DNA of 64,000 bases from JBBATK01 sp044228285 (GTDB lineage Bacteria > Bacteroidota > Ignavibacteria > Kapaibacteriales > NICIL-2): NCBI GenBank assembly GCA_044228285.1, contig JBGAVD010000007.1, positions 1-64,000 on the forward strand, given 5' to 3'. A program made the position numbers and the translations under genes. The notes below the pieces were generated by a model that saw only the letters and a list, made by a program, of their open reading frames with translations, made no database searches and was not told the DNA's origin. The number at the start of each line of letters is the position of its first letter. Within the stretch, counting starts at the first letter, position 1. Below are positions 1 through 7,641 of the stretch, piece by piece.

Positions 1-231
1 CAAGATTCAAATTACTCAGTGCAGCATGCTGGTGATCTCTCGATCGGCGTTATGCTTCCTTATGTGTTTGAGCCTCGTTTTCCGATCTCAATTGGCAAAG
101 TGCCTGATGATGCAGTTGGTTACATCGTCGTTCGCGGTTCTTGCGCGCAACTTGTTGAAGTGGACTCGGCACATGTGAAGCAGCCCTATCCGCTCATCGT
201 GGAAGTTGAACTACTAGGGTACACCAAGTAA
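1..231 (+). CDS. 3' end of an unidentified phage-like gene (partial)
   Basis: The reading frame is open from the first base and ends with TAA at 229-231; only about 76 residues are visible. The peptide is rich in beta-branched residues and has no motif I recognise. Its stop overlaps the ATG of the lytic transglycosylase gene in a TAATG junction, so the two are very probably translationally coupled and belong to the same phage-like operon. That neighbourhood (cell-wall hydrolases, tail-fibre-type domain) makes a structural or lysis role plausible, but this is inference from position only. Confidence 0.6.
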   Translation, partial: QDSNYSVQHAGDLSIGVMLPYVFEPRFPISIGKVPDDAVGYIVVRGSCAQLVEVDSAHVKQPYPLIVEVELLGYTK

Positions 232-746
232 TGAAGCTCTCGCGTGAAGCTGCATGGAAACTGCATAGAGAAGTGGCTCTCAAGTTGTCAACGGCAATGC
301 CACTTGACTTAGCCCGCGTTTCCTTTGCGGTCAATCTCAAAGAGAATCGGCCACTGGACACTGATGCCAAAAACAGCAAGAGCAGTGCTCGAGGTCTCAT
401 GCAGATACTCAAAGGCACGCAGTGCGAGATTGAGACCAAGTTCATGCGCATTAAGTGCACGCCAGAGCGCATTTATGATGCAAAGCACGCCATTGAGCTA
501 GCACAGCGCTATCTCTTGTATCAATACAAGCGCTATGGCGGCTCATGGCGCAAGGCGGTACACGCTTACAACCAAGGTAGCTACAACCCATCACGCAAAC
601 GAGCATTCACTGATGGCGAGAACTACACGACCAATGTCTTGAGTTTCTACAACTCTCAAGACTATGCAGCACTTGACGCAAGCATAGGTATTCAAGGTGG
701 TGGTGCGGCTAGCACCCCGACAACAACATATTCCGGCTGGAGCTAG
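231..746 (+). CDS. Lytic transglycosylase, SLT/lysozyme-like fold
   Basis: The 171-residue protein carries the soluble lytic transglycosylase signature. A candidate catalytic glutamate sits at about residue 38 (KENR), followed by S-ARGLMQI at about 52-59 and a later AYNQG motif near residue 112. Enzymes of this family cleave the MurNAc-GlcNAc bond of peptidoglycan with formation of a 1,6-anhydro product. No signal peptide or membrane segment is visible, so the protein would act from the virion or be released by a holin. The start is set by TAATG overlap with the preceding gene. Near the candidate Glu the motif is KENR rather than the common ES-G, so the assignment rests on the whole pattern. 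A virion-associated or lysis enzyme is the best reading. Confidence 0.8.
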   Translation: MKLSREAAWKLHREVALKLSTAMPLDLARVSFAVNLKENRPLDTDAKNSKSSARGLMQILKGTQCEIETKFMRIKCTPERIYDAKHAIELAQRYLLYQYKRYGGSWRKAVHAYNQGSYNPSRKRAFTDGENYTTNVLSFYNSQDYAALDASIGIQGGGAASTPTTTYSGWS

Positions 747-763
747 ACATAACATAAGCACAT

Positions 764-1825
764 ATGAAGAAGAAGTTTCGAACTGACGCAACCTACCTGA
801 TAGGCAGGCCAAAACTGATTGAGAGTCAGCACCGTTCTGAACCAGTGTTCGAAGAAAAGGGCACGGTCAACATCTCTGGACAGTTGCTCAAGAACATGGG
901 GATCAGCACTACTGATGACCTAGCGGTGCGTGCTATTCAACCGCTACTCAAACTCGGTAAGATGTACTGGGTTTATGAAGTAATGCCTGATGCAACTCTC
1001 CAGTACTTCGGTGAGTTTACGCCAATAGCGCGTATGCAGACAACTCCAGCAGTTGTTGTTCCTAGTTCGGCGTACAGCTCACAGGTTGAACAACAAGCGG
1101 GCTCTACCACTAGTCTCAGTGATGCGATGACCAGCGTGCATCAAGGTGAGGCACCCGCGTGGCGCGCCAAATATGAAGCCGCTGAAGAACGCATACAAAC
1201 CCTGCAAGATTCTTTTGACGCGCTGCGTGACGAACGTGAAAGTGAAGGAGAGCGCATCACTTCACTTATCACAACGCAATCAGATGAGCAGAACAAACTC
1301 ATGCGCAGCCAGCTTGACTCGGCAAATGGACAAGTCGAGCGTTTGTACAAGATCATCTCTGAGAAAGACCGCCAGATCTTCCAGCTCCAGCAAGACGTGC
1401 TCGAGGTTCAGATGAAGCTGCACCAGCAGAAGATCAAAGCCGACTACGTACGCGATTTCGATCGGGCTACAAAGGAGTTCCAGCGCCAAGCAGAATCAAG
1501 TAACGGTCCAGGACTGAACGATCTGTTGCAAGTAGCCATGCAAGCCTTGCCTTTACTGCTCGCGGACAAAGGCGTTAGTCCTCAGCCAAGTTTATCGGAC
1601 AACGCTTCAAAACAATCTGCACCAAGAGCAAATGCAAATGCCTACTCTGGCTTGCCAACACCAGCGCCACATGGCGCAATCGAGCAACCAGCGCGTGACA
1701 TGCAAAGCACCTACATTCCTCCACGGCCAACTGAGATGAGTCCCCCACGGCGCATTCTCATGCCAGAGGAGCAAGAGGCTGAAGTTCAAGAGATGGACCA
1801 AACTGAAGCGCAGAGCACGTACTAA
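764..1825 (+). CDS. Coiled-coil protein of phage-like module, function unknown
   Basis: A 353-residue protein starting 17 nt after the transglycosylase. Residues 1 to about 100 look globular. Residues about 120-245 form a long charged heptad-type coiled coil rich in Glu, Gln, Arg and Lys. The C-terminal about 70 residues are low-complexity, rich in Pro, Gln and Ala, and probably disordered. There is no signal peptide or TM segment and no enzyme motif. A fibrous structural, scaffold or assembly role fits the architecture and the phage-like neighbours, but no family was recognised. Confidence 0.6.
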   Translation: MKKKFRTDATYLIGRPKLIESQHRSEPVFEEKGTVNISGQLLKNMGISTTDDLAVRAIQPLLKLGKMYWVYEVMPDATLQYFGEFTPIARMQTTPAVVVPSSAYSSQVEQQAGSTTSLSDAMTSVHQGEAPAWRAKYEAAEERIQTLQDSFDALRDERESEGERITSLITTQSDEQNKLMRSQLDSANGQVERLYKIISEKDRQIFQLQQDVLEVQMKLHQQKIKADYVRDFDRATKEFQRQAESSNGPGLNDLLQVAMQALPLLLADKGVSPQPSLSDNASKQSAPRANANAYSGLPTPAPHGAIEQPARDMQSTYIPPRPTEMSPPRRILMPEEQEAEVQEMDQTEAQSTY

Positions 1826-1848
1826 GACACAAACAGAAATCAGAGACT

Positions 1849-2145
1849 ATGCAAACTGAAACAACGAAACAACTCATCGCAAGTGATGTACCTGAGTGGC
1901 TTCTTGCTTACGGCAACAAGCTCAATTGGACTAACCCGCAAGTGGCTGGCACAGCCCGCGCGCAGGTCAAGAAGTACATGCTCTCACTCCCTCAGAAAAA
2001 CTACCTGTGGCAACGTGGTATTTGCTCGGAGTACAATGACAGTATGATCCCGACAGACGTGCTCGCTGACATCTCATGCGTGAATTGGACTGCTGTACCT
2101 AAGATCGTACAACAAGGAATGAAAGCGATGCTGCCGCCAGCATAA
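1849..2145 (+). CDS. Small unknown protein of the phage-like operon
   Basis: A 98-residue protein, start 23 nt after the previous stop and in the same direction. It contains several Trp residues and two Cys and ends in a short Pro/Ala stretch. No TM segment, signal peptide or catalytic motif can be seen. Called coding because it is collinear and tightly spaced with genes on both sides and there is no competing frame of similar quality. Confidence 0.6.
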   Translation: MQTETTKQLIASDVPEWLLAYGNKLNWTNPQVAGTARAQVKKYMLSLPQKNYLWQRGICSEYNDSMIPTDVLADISCVNWTAVPKIVQQGMKAMLPPA

Positions 2146-2177
2146 CTAACGACACTCTAACAGCTCTTTGTACTCAA

Positions 2178-2459
2178 ATGAAAATCAATCAACAAAGCAT
2201 CATGTCATTTGCACTCTGTCTCATTGTGCTTTGCGCATTTGGCGCACTGATCGGTTGGCAGCTTACGGATATAGCTGCAATCGGAACACGCATTGTGTAC
2301 GTGACACTCTTTTGGGTTATCTGCTCATTCTATGCTTGGATTCACAATGGACGCGACTATGATACATGGAAAGTTTTTCGCGGTAATGCTGACGCTGATT
2401 CTCGCGTCTTCTCCGCCCTTATTCTCGGATCCGCTTTCATCCTGGGCAGACCGTTCTAA
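2178..2459 (+). CDS. Small polytopic membrane protein (possible lysis or holin-type gene)
   Basis: The 93-residue product has three hydrophobic segments, at about residues 9-29, 34-52 and 77-90, separated by short polar loops. Such small multi-TM proteins beside cell-wall hydrolases are often holins, but no holin family was recognised. The last third of the gene overlaps the start of the next gene by about 100 nt in another frame, so that DNA encodes the end of this membrane protein and the export signal of the hydrolase. ATG at 2178 is the first start after the preceding stop. Confidence 0.6.
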   Translation: MKINQQSIMSFALCLIVLCAFGALIGWQLTDIAAIGTRIVYVTLFWVICSFYAWIHNGRDYDTWKVFRGNADADSRVFSALILGSAFILGRPF

Positions 2460-2997
2460 GAAAAAGTCACCAGCGCAGCTTCTAGTCGACACTGCTCTCT
2501 CTTACACATTTGTTCGAGAGACTCGCGGGAGCGCCAATCACTCACCAGTGATAGATCCCTGGCAACGGGAAGTCACAGGCACGAGCGGCATATACTGGTG
2601 CATGGTTTATGTATGGAAAATGGCAAGTAAGGTTGCGGTGAGTTTGCACATGAGCAATCCCCTGCTTCGCACAGCCAGTTGCTATAGGCAGCTAGCTTGG
2701 GCTAGTAGCCTAGGTAGCGGTCTTCAAGTCATTGCGCACAGTGCTGAGTTCAGCGGTGATTTACTCAGGCCTGGTGACATCTTCATCACTCGAGCAGACG
2801 GCCGCACAGACCCAACGCTCATTGGGAGTGCCTCAAACGGACATACAGGAATAGTCGTGAGCTCTAGTAGTAACCGGGCGCAAACTGTCGAAGGAAACAC
2901 AAGCTCAGAAGGCAGCCGAAACGGTGATCGTGTTGCCGCCAGAGCACGCTCACCAAGCAGCTTTCTGGCAGTCATACGCATTCCAAGTTGGCAATAG
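2347..2997 (+). CDS. Secreted CHAP/NlpC-like peptidoglycan hydrolase
   Basis: With the ATG at 2347 the protein has 216 residues and begins with an export signal (hydrophobic stretch at about 9-26). A CHAP/NlpC-type core follows: Cys85 in a WC-V pattern, PGD at about 142-144, His166 in GHTGIVV and an EGN triplet at about 182-184. These would be the Cys/His/Asn-type catalytic residues of an amidase or endopeptidase cutting peptide bonds of peptidoglycan. ATG codons at 2332 and 2359 are alternative starts; nothing decides between them. It overlaps the preceding membrane-protein gene and is one of two related hydrolases in this operon (the other starts at 4946). Confidence 0.72.
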   Translation: MDATMIHGKFFAVMLTLILASSPPLFSDPLSSWADRSKKKSPAQLLVDTALSYTFVRETRGSANHSPVIDPWQREVTGTSGIYWCMVYVWKMASKVAVSLHMSNPLLRTASCYRQLAWASSLGSGLQVIAHSAEFSGDLLRPGDIFITRADGRTDPTLIGSASNGHTGIVVSSSSNRAQTVEGNTSSEGSRNGDRVAARARSPSSFLAVIRIPSWQ

Positions 2998-3036
2998 ACA
3001 CTCCAAGTTGGCAATAGAAAAGAAAGAACACAACCT

Positions 3037-3381
3037 ATGCAGCAGCAGATCCCATTTCCGACAGTTACAGCCAGACCCATCAACGCGCAAACAGGCACGA
3101 GCTACACCTTCACGCTTCGTGACATGTACCGCCTGGTGACACTTGACAATGCCTCACCAATAACGGCGACAATTCCTGATCACGATGAGGAGCTCTTTCC
3201 CGTTGGCGCGCAGCTCGATGTCATCCAGGTAGGAGTTGGCAAGGTGACCTTCATCGCAAGTGGTGATGCAACTATCTATTCAAGAGATGGAAATCTCTCC
3301 ATTGCCGCTAAATCCGTTGGCGTGAGTCTCATTCAACGTTCGGAAAACGTTTGGGAATTGCTTGGAGATCTGACAGCCTAA
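3037..3381 (+). CDS. Tail-fibre-type beta domain protein
   Basis: A 114-residue protein made almost wholly of predicted beta strands. Its pattern is recognisable from many phage tail-fibre or baseplate-tip proteins: N-ASPITATIP, then FPVGAQLDVIQVG-GKVTF, then GDATIYSRDGNLSI, and a closing W-LLGDLTA. In those proteins the module is a short beta-stranded repeat within receptor-binding fibres. Here it is a free-standing gene joined by TAATG overlap to the LamG gene, so the pair may form the distal part of an adhesin or fibre. No signal peptide is present. Confidence 0.65.
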   Translation: MQQQIPFPTVTARPINAQTGTSYTFTLRDMYRLVTLDNASPITATIPDHDEELFPVGAQLDVIQVGVGKVTFIASGDATIYSRDGNLSIAAKSVGVSLIQRSENVWELLGDLTA

Positions 3382-4112
3382 TGTTCAGAGCGGGCTTCAT
3401 ATCAAGGCGACAAGTTAGCGGACCACCGCCTAACACTAATACTCTCGGTGCGGGTCTGGTGATGTATCTCAAGATGAATGAAGCTAGTGGCAGCTCAATT
3501 GCGGACGCTACAGGCAATGGACATGTTGCTACTGCCGATGGAGCAAGCGTCAGTAATCTGGGAATTCTTGGAAACTGCCGTGATCTTGCTGGATCAGGCA
3601 AAATCACTATTCCTGGTGACTTCAGTGATTTCTCATCTGAGGCTTACTCGGTAGCCCTGTGGGTGCGTATGAACCCCGATGGAAGTGAGCGCGGCCTGAT
3701 TTGCCATGAAGGTGGCTTTGCTGCTTATGGATGGCGCATCGCCTATAGTATTTCAGTACAGGGAATCTTGTCGCTCGTGCACAACGGCGTTGGAGAGCAC
3801 GATAGTCCCGAGGCCGTCGATTTGACGGGTTCATGGCACCGAATCTTTGTTACCTACGCGGCATCTAGTTCGAAGCTCTACGTGGACGGCACGCTACTTA
3901 GCACTGCCACTCTCGGGCCCCGTATCAGCGCAGTAGGTGCAGGAGAACTAATCAATATCGGCTGCCTGTCGCCAATATCATTCTTTCAGTTCGGCTACTT
4001 TCCTGGACTCATCGATGAAGTTGGATACTGGAACCAGGAAGTCAGCGAAAGTGATGTGATTGCCGATTGGAACGATGGTTCGGGGCTTGCCTTCGAGGAC
4101 TTTGGCAGTTAG
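3381..4112 (+). CDS. LamG/concanavalin A-like lectin domain protein (putative receptor binder)
   Basis: Starting at the ATG that overlaps the preceding stop (TAATG), the protein has 243 residues. Residues about 35-235 form a LamG-type jelly roll: an opening Y-KMNEASGSS-D-TGNGH, a central SVALWVRM, then W-RIFVTY-KLYVDGTLL and a closing GLIDEVGYWN. LamG domains in phage fibres and bacterial surface proteins bind glycans. There is no signal peptide, which suits a virion protein rather than a host-exported lectin. With the upstream fibre-type domain it is the best candidate for a host-recognition protein in this window. Confidence 0.75.
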   Translation: MFRAGFISRRQVSGPPPNTNTLGAGLVMYLKMNEASGSSIADATGNGHVATADGASVSNLGILGNCRDLAGSGKITIPGDFSDFSSEAYSVALWVRMNPDGSERGLICHEGGFAAYGWRIAYSISVQGILSLVHNGVGEHDSPEAVDLTGSWHRIFVTYAASSSKLYVDGTLLSTATLGPRISAVGAGELINIGCLSPISFFQFGYFPGLIDEVGYWNQEVSESDVIADWNDGSGLAFEDFGS

Positions 4113-4158
4113 TAAAGAACAACTAGTGAAGTAGTACCGAAACAGACGAACACGCAAC

Positions 4159-4464
4159 ATGGATCAATCAGTACAAACAGCCTTGCAGAACGCTGCGGCA
4201 ACACAAGCGGCACTTGCAGCGGTTACCTGGGCACTAGGCATTGCTTTTACTATCTGTTTTGGAGTGGTTGGCGCGGGAGTAAAAGTACTTTACACGCTCA
4301 AGAGTGATGTCTCCGTGCTCGTGAGGTCACAGAAAGACCAGAAAGAGAATCACGATTTGCAGCGCGACGAAATCCAGAAACTCACGGACAAGATCGGCAA
4401 GCTTGAGAATGACTTCGCAGAGTGGAGAGCTGTAATGCGAAATCGAAATGGCTTCTCACGATAG
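4159..4464 (+). CDS. Holin-like single-TM protein with cytoplasmic coiled coil
   Basis: The 101-residue protein has a polar Ala/Gln-rich N-terminus, one strong TM segment at about residues 21-48, and then a charged helical region (about 50-90) likely to be a coiled coil. This layout is common in class III-like holins and phage membrane accessory proteins. It sits between the fibre genes and a second CHAP hydrolase, as expected for a lysis cassette. The holin function is inferred from architecture and position, not from a recognised family. Confidence 0.5.
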   Translation: MDQSVQTALQNAAATQAALAAVTWALGIAFTICFGVVGAGVKVLYTLKSDVSVLVRSQKDQKENHDLQRDEIQKLTDKIGKLENDFAEWRAVMRNRNGFSR

Positions 4465-4515
4465 TTGTGTCCAGAATAGAAATCAGTAGTGGTTGAATAA
4501 CGACAGGAAACGAAC

Positions 4516-4938
4516 ATGCAACAGCAAGAAAGTGTATCACGCGGCCTCATACCAGGCGTTAAGCTCGTTGAAGGCGTAGAGCTTCGAAACTGGGCAGCAA
4601 AGCTGCCAAGTTTAGAAGATCTCACAAACGACATCATGCCAGAACGTAAGCGCGATGATGAACAAGCTGCAACTTCAAGCATACGAGCTGCTCTTAAAGA
4701 GTTTAACTGCGCCTTGCTGCCAGTAGTGGCCCAGGATGACGACGGTGTGCGCGCTTGGATGCACGTCATCAGCTACTTGGTGCGTGACAAGAAACAAGCA
4801 AAGCAAGCTGAGAGCGACCAAGAGCATTGTTCTCGCTACATCGAAGATGTACTGAGGAACTTTGAAGTCCGCTTCGAGTTCATCCGTGACGACAAGGAGC
4901 AAAGTGGTTTTAGCGTTCAACTTCTGACCAACTGGTAG
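4516..4938 (+). CDS. Unknown soluble protein of the phage-like operon
   Basis: A 140-residue acidic/basic mixed protein without signal peptide, TM segment or recognised motif. It starts at ATG 4516, 51 nt after the holin-like gene, and stops 7 nt before the next start. Its middle part (about 55-100) looks helical. Coding status is supported by spacing and by the absence of alternative genes; nothing further can be said about function. Confidence 0.55.
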   Translation: MQQQESVSRGLIPGVKLVEGVELRNWAAKLPSLEDLTNDIMPERKRDDEQAATSSIRAALKEFNCALLPVVAQDDDGVRAWMHVISYLVRDKKQAKQAESDQEHCSRYIEDVLRNFEVRFEFIRDDKEQSGFSVQLLTNW

Positions 4939-4945
4939 CACGCCC

Positions 4946-5569
4946 GTGACGACTGCCTCACAGATTGTTCGCGTTGCTCTGGACTACGCCAAACTCTGGC
5001 GCGCACATAACTGCACAGAGCAAAACAACCAGTCTGCGTGCTTTCGTTATCTCTTTGAAAACAACTACGACAAGGTAACAGGCAATCCCTGGTGTGCTGC
5101 AACAGTGTCTGCAATTCTAGCTGAAAGCTACTCTGAGCTTGGAATCAGTAATCCATTTCGCTGGACCCTCTCAGCTTGGAATCTCTATGAGCAAGCAGCC
5201 AAGATGAAGAACATGCGAGTGGATTCAAATCCTGCACCTGGGTCGGTGTTCACTTATCCTCGGCGCGGCGATAACTCAGCTCATACTGGAATTGTTGTGG
5301 GTGTGACTAGTACTGGCATTTACACAGTTGAAGGTAACAGCGGTAACGCATTGAAGTGTTATGGATGTCCAGACAACGCAGTCGTTGTTGTGGGCAACAC
5401 GGCACTTAGAACTCATCGTCAAATGCAGCTTCGAGGCACTGTGTATATCCACACAGAAGAAGTGCAAGCGCGTTCTATCACAGACTCGCCTGTGCAGGCA
5501 GAAAACTCCGCATTGAGTGCTTCGCTCCTGGCTCTATTGGCAGTTGGTACATGGCTAGCATTGAAATAG
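4946..5569 (+). CDS. CHAP/NlpC-like hydrolase with C-terminal membrane anchor
   Basis: The 207-residue product, with GTG start at 4946, shares the catalytic layout of the hydrolase at 2347-2997: Cys50 in NPWC, PGS at about 98-100, His113 in AHTGIVVG and VEGN at about 128-131. Unlike that protein it has no N-terminal signal but ends in a hydrophobic segment (about 188-206) closing with Lys. Tail anchoring would keep the enzyme at a membrane. The two hydrolases look like diverged paralogues with opposite export designs. The role is probably peptidoglycan cleavage in lysis or entry. Confidence 0.7.
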   Translation: MTTASQIVRVALDYAKLWRAHNCTEQNNQSACFRYLFENNYDKVTGNPWCAATVSAILAESYSELGISNPFRWTLSAWNLYEQAAKMKNMRVDSNPAPGSVFTYPRRGDNSAHTGIVVGVTSTGIYTVEGNSGNALKCYGCPDNAVVVVGNTALRTHRQMQLRGTVYIHTEEVQARSITDSPVQAENSALSASLLALLAVGTWLALK

Positions 5570-5588
5570 ATAAATCATAGACATTCAA

Positions 5589-6161
5589 ATGACCTATACG
5601 CTAAATACACTAAAAAACTTATTCATGGTACTCGTGTGGCTTCTAGTGGCTGCCCTTGCGCTTATCAGCATGCTACGTGATTGTGGCACAGGTAGCACTC
5701 CAAAAGTCAGTTTCGTACGCGACACCATTCATGTTAAAGCTGACAGTTTTGTCGTTTTTCGCGACAAACTTCAACCAGTGTACATGAAAGGAACTAGTCG
5801 CATTGATACGTTGCGCGATACACTTACAAGAACAATTCTCATCGAGCGCGAAGTTGTCCGAGCGCAGCTTGAGAGCCTCGAGATACATGAGCTACTCGTT
5901 CTTGATTCAATTGCAACACTGCCCCTCTCGCTTGCCGGTCAGACTATCAATCTACCCGTTAGAATCACGGACACATGTGATTGCATAGCGCGAAGTGTGC
6001 GCACCGTTCTGAGAACACGCGATACAACGATGCTATTAGAACGCGGGCAGCAAAGCAGAAACTACGCGCTTGGTGTTGGGATCAGCGCTGGCATCACCAG
6101 CGAGGGACACTTCGCCGCAACACTGGCTTTTAGTCTCTCGCGTGTACTTGCACTTTTTTGA
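5589..6161 (+). CDS. Single-TM, spanin-like unknown protein
   Basis: A 190-residue protein with an N-terminal TM segment at about residues 11-28, followed by a long stretch with alternating charged residues and repeated RDT/RIDT/LRDT motifs that look partly coiled-coil. The C-terminal about 40 residues are beta-like and Gly/Ser-rich. An N-terminal anchor plus an extended periplasmic part resembles inner-membrane spanins and the small anchored proteins common in Bacteroidota phages. No homologue family is recognised. Position directly after a CHAP enzyme supports a lysis-cassette role. Confidence 0.5.
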   Translation: MTYTLNTLKNLFMVLVWLLVAALALISMLRDCGTGSTPKVSFVRDTIHVKADSFVVFRDKLQPVYMKGTSRIDTLRDTLTRTILIEREVVRAQLESLEIHELLVLDSIATLPLSLAGQTINLPVRITDTCDCIARSVRTVLRTRDTTMLLERGQQSRNYALGVGISAGITSEGHFAATLAFSLSRVLALF

Positions 6162-6226
6162 GCAGCACGAGTAGGCGCATGTTCTACGAGCCAAGGCACA
6201 ATCACCACTTTCATTAGGAAACAACA

Positions 6227-6718
6227 ATGTCAGTACACTTAACAACTGCAGTAGCAACATCTCCATTTTCACAGCCTGCAAGTTTTGGAACGATTGCGAG
6301 TGAAGTGGCCACAGGAATATTCTCACGGCAAAGTCAGGCAGACCTTGACACCTGCATTGCCTATTGCAATCGCAAGTGGCCTGGAAATCTTGAATGCATC
6401 CGTGATTGTCAAGATATCACGTACAACGCGCCAAAAGGAATCGCAGACGCATCAGACTTCTTTGCGGGCGCTGTTGCTGGTGCCTCCAGTACAGGCAATG
6501 ACATCACCGATCTCTACACCCAAGTAGCAACACCAGACTGGGCACGCAATACTGGCATCAACCCTGGGGGAACTGTAGTTGAAACAAATGTAGATACTCC
6601 TATCATTAGCCCGACGAGCCCAGCGCCAAACCCAAGGTCTGACAACAGCTCTATGTGGCTCCTGGCTGGTAGCGTGGCCTTGCTAGGCGTAGTCGCCTGG
6701 ATTGCTCTATCGAAGTAA
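6227..6718 (+). CDS. Twin-CX3C protein with C-terminal membrane anchor
   Basis: The 163-residue protein contains a twin CX3C arrangement (Cys43, Cys47, Cys57, Cys61), compatible with a disulfide-bonded helical hairpin. A Pro/Thr/Ser-rich linker follows, then a C-terminal hydrophobic segment at about 143-161 ending in a Lys. The tail resembles the end of the CHAP protein at 4946-5569 (Ala-Trp-x-Ala-Leu, then Lys at the extreme C-terminus), which suggests both are delivered to the same membrane. No function is recognised. Confidence 0.55.
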   Translation: MSVHLTTAVATSPFSQPASFGTIASEVATGIFSRQSQADLDTCIAYCNRKWPGNLECIRDCQDITYNAPKGIADASDFFAGAVAGASSTGNDITDLYTQVATPDWARNTGINPGGTVVETNVDTPIISPTSPAPNPRSDNSSMWLLAGSVALLGVVAWIALSK

Positions 6719-6759
6719 GACAGCGCTTGGGACGGATTCTAGAACTTAACATCACCGCC

Positions 6760-7170
6760 ATGTTTGACGAAGCAAAACACTTGATCGCTGGCGCAGCCAA
6801 ATACGCCAATGCAAAACTGCTCATGAGCCACACTGATATGAGCAAGCAGCGCGTGGCCGTGTGCAACGCATGCGAGCTGCTTAGCAAAACCAGAGCATGT
6901 ACCGTCTGTATGTGCTTTGTAGATCAAAAGGCAAAGTATGACAGCGAGCATTGTCCGATAGCGCAGGTCAAAGCAGTCGTTGGACAATATGGTCTTGAGA
7001 GTGAGACACTCATACTTCTCGACAAATGGGGGCAAACCGTCCAAGTTGTAACGCCCGCTGACTTTGCCGCAATCGGAGACATCGTCGCCTTGCCGCGCGA
7101 CAACCGCATAGTAAATCTGCGCACAGAGCAGGAAGCAGCAGTGAGCATAGAACCCAAGATCATGCGTTAG
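6760..7170 (+). CDS. Small zinc-ribbon protein, phage type
   Basis: Using ATG 6760 the protein has 136 residues; a TTG at 6727 would add 11. It has a cysteine pattern typical of short phage zinc-ribbon proteins: CNAC at 35-38, CTVCMC at 47-52 and a later HCP at 64-66, enough to bind one or two zinc ions. The C-terminal half is beta-like. In phages such proteins often lie beside tail and lysis genes, but their biochemical role is not established. It ends the run of membrane and lysis genes. Confidence 0.6.
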   Translation: MFDEAKHLIAGAAKYANAKLLMSHTDMSKQRVAVCNACELLSKTRACTVCMCFVDQKAKYDSEHCPIAQVKAVVGQYGLESETLILLDKWGQTVQVVTPADFAAIGDIVALPRDNRIVNLRTEQEAAVSIEPKIMR

Positions 7171-7257
7171 CGCTAATAGAACTTCTATCAACTATCAAAA
7201 TCAACTGTAAACTCATAACGAATTCACCACCAATTCACCACCAATAGGAGAAAGGTC

Positions 7258-7551
7258 ATGGCACGAAAAACCACCAGACCTCGCACATCAAAAGTCCTGA
7301 AGCGCGCAGCGGAAGCTGCAGCTCGCAAGGCTGCGCGTTTGCATAAGCTCGCGCAAAAACGTCAGGCACTGGAGGCCAAGCGCAAATTAAAGGCGCGCAA
7401 GAAGCCTTGCTCGCCTCACTCAAAGACTGCGCGCAAGCGCGTGAGTGCAGCTGAGCGCGCTGTGAAGAAGGCGCAAACACGCCTCAAGAGAGCGCGTGCT
7501 GCAACGCGTGGCAAGTGCCGCACAAGCAAAGCGAAGGCATCGTTGTCCTAG
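7258..7551 (+). CDS. Histone H1-like, Lys/Arg/Ala-rich basic protein
   Basis: A 97-residue protein in which Lys, Arg and Ala make up most positions, with no hydrophobic core visible. It resembles histone H1-like nucleoid proteins and basic DNA-condensing phage proteins. A strong Shine-Dalgarno (AGGAGAAAGG) lies just before the ATG, unusual in this window and pointing to high expression. Two copies of the 11-mer attcaccacca lie just upstream, at about 7223-7244. DNA binding and compaction is inferred from composition only. Confidence 0.6.
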   Translation: MARKTTRPRTSKVLKRAAEAAARKAARLHKLAQKRQALEAKRKLKARKKPCSPHSKTARKRVSAAERAVKKAQTRLKRARAATRGKCRTSKAKASLS

Positions 7552-7594
7552 TTCAACCAGCGCTAGCGGCAGTTTGTAACAACGGTATCAAACC

Positions 7595-7641
7595 TTGACA
7601 TATCATAATGTAACATATCATACCAAGACGAAGGATGAGTA
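7595..7641 (+). promoter_or_regulatory. Candidate promoter with duplicated ACATATCATA
   Basis: TTGACA at 7595-7600 is followed by two copies of ACATATCATA (about 7598-7607 and 7613-7622). The second copy supplies a TATCAT -10-like box at 7616-7621, spaced 15 bp from TTGACA. An AAGGA Shine-Dalgarno sits 6 nt before the ATG at 7642. The duplicated 10-mer could be an operator or chance. Confidence 0.4.
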
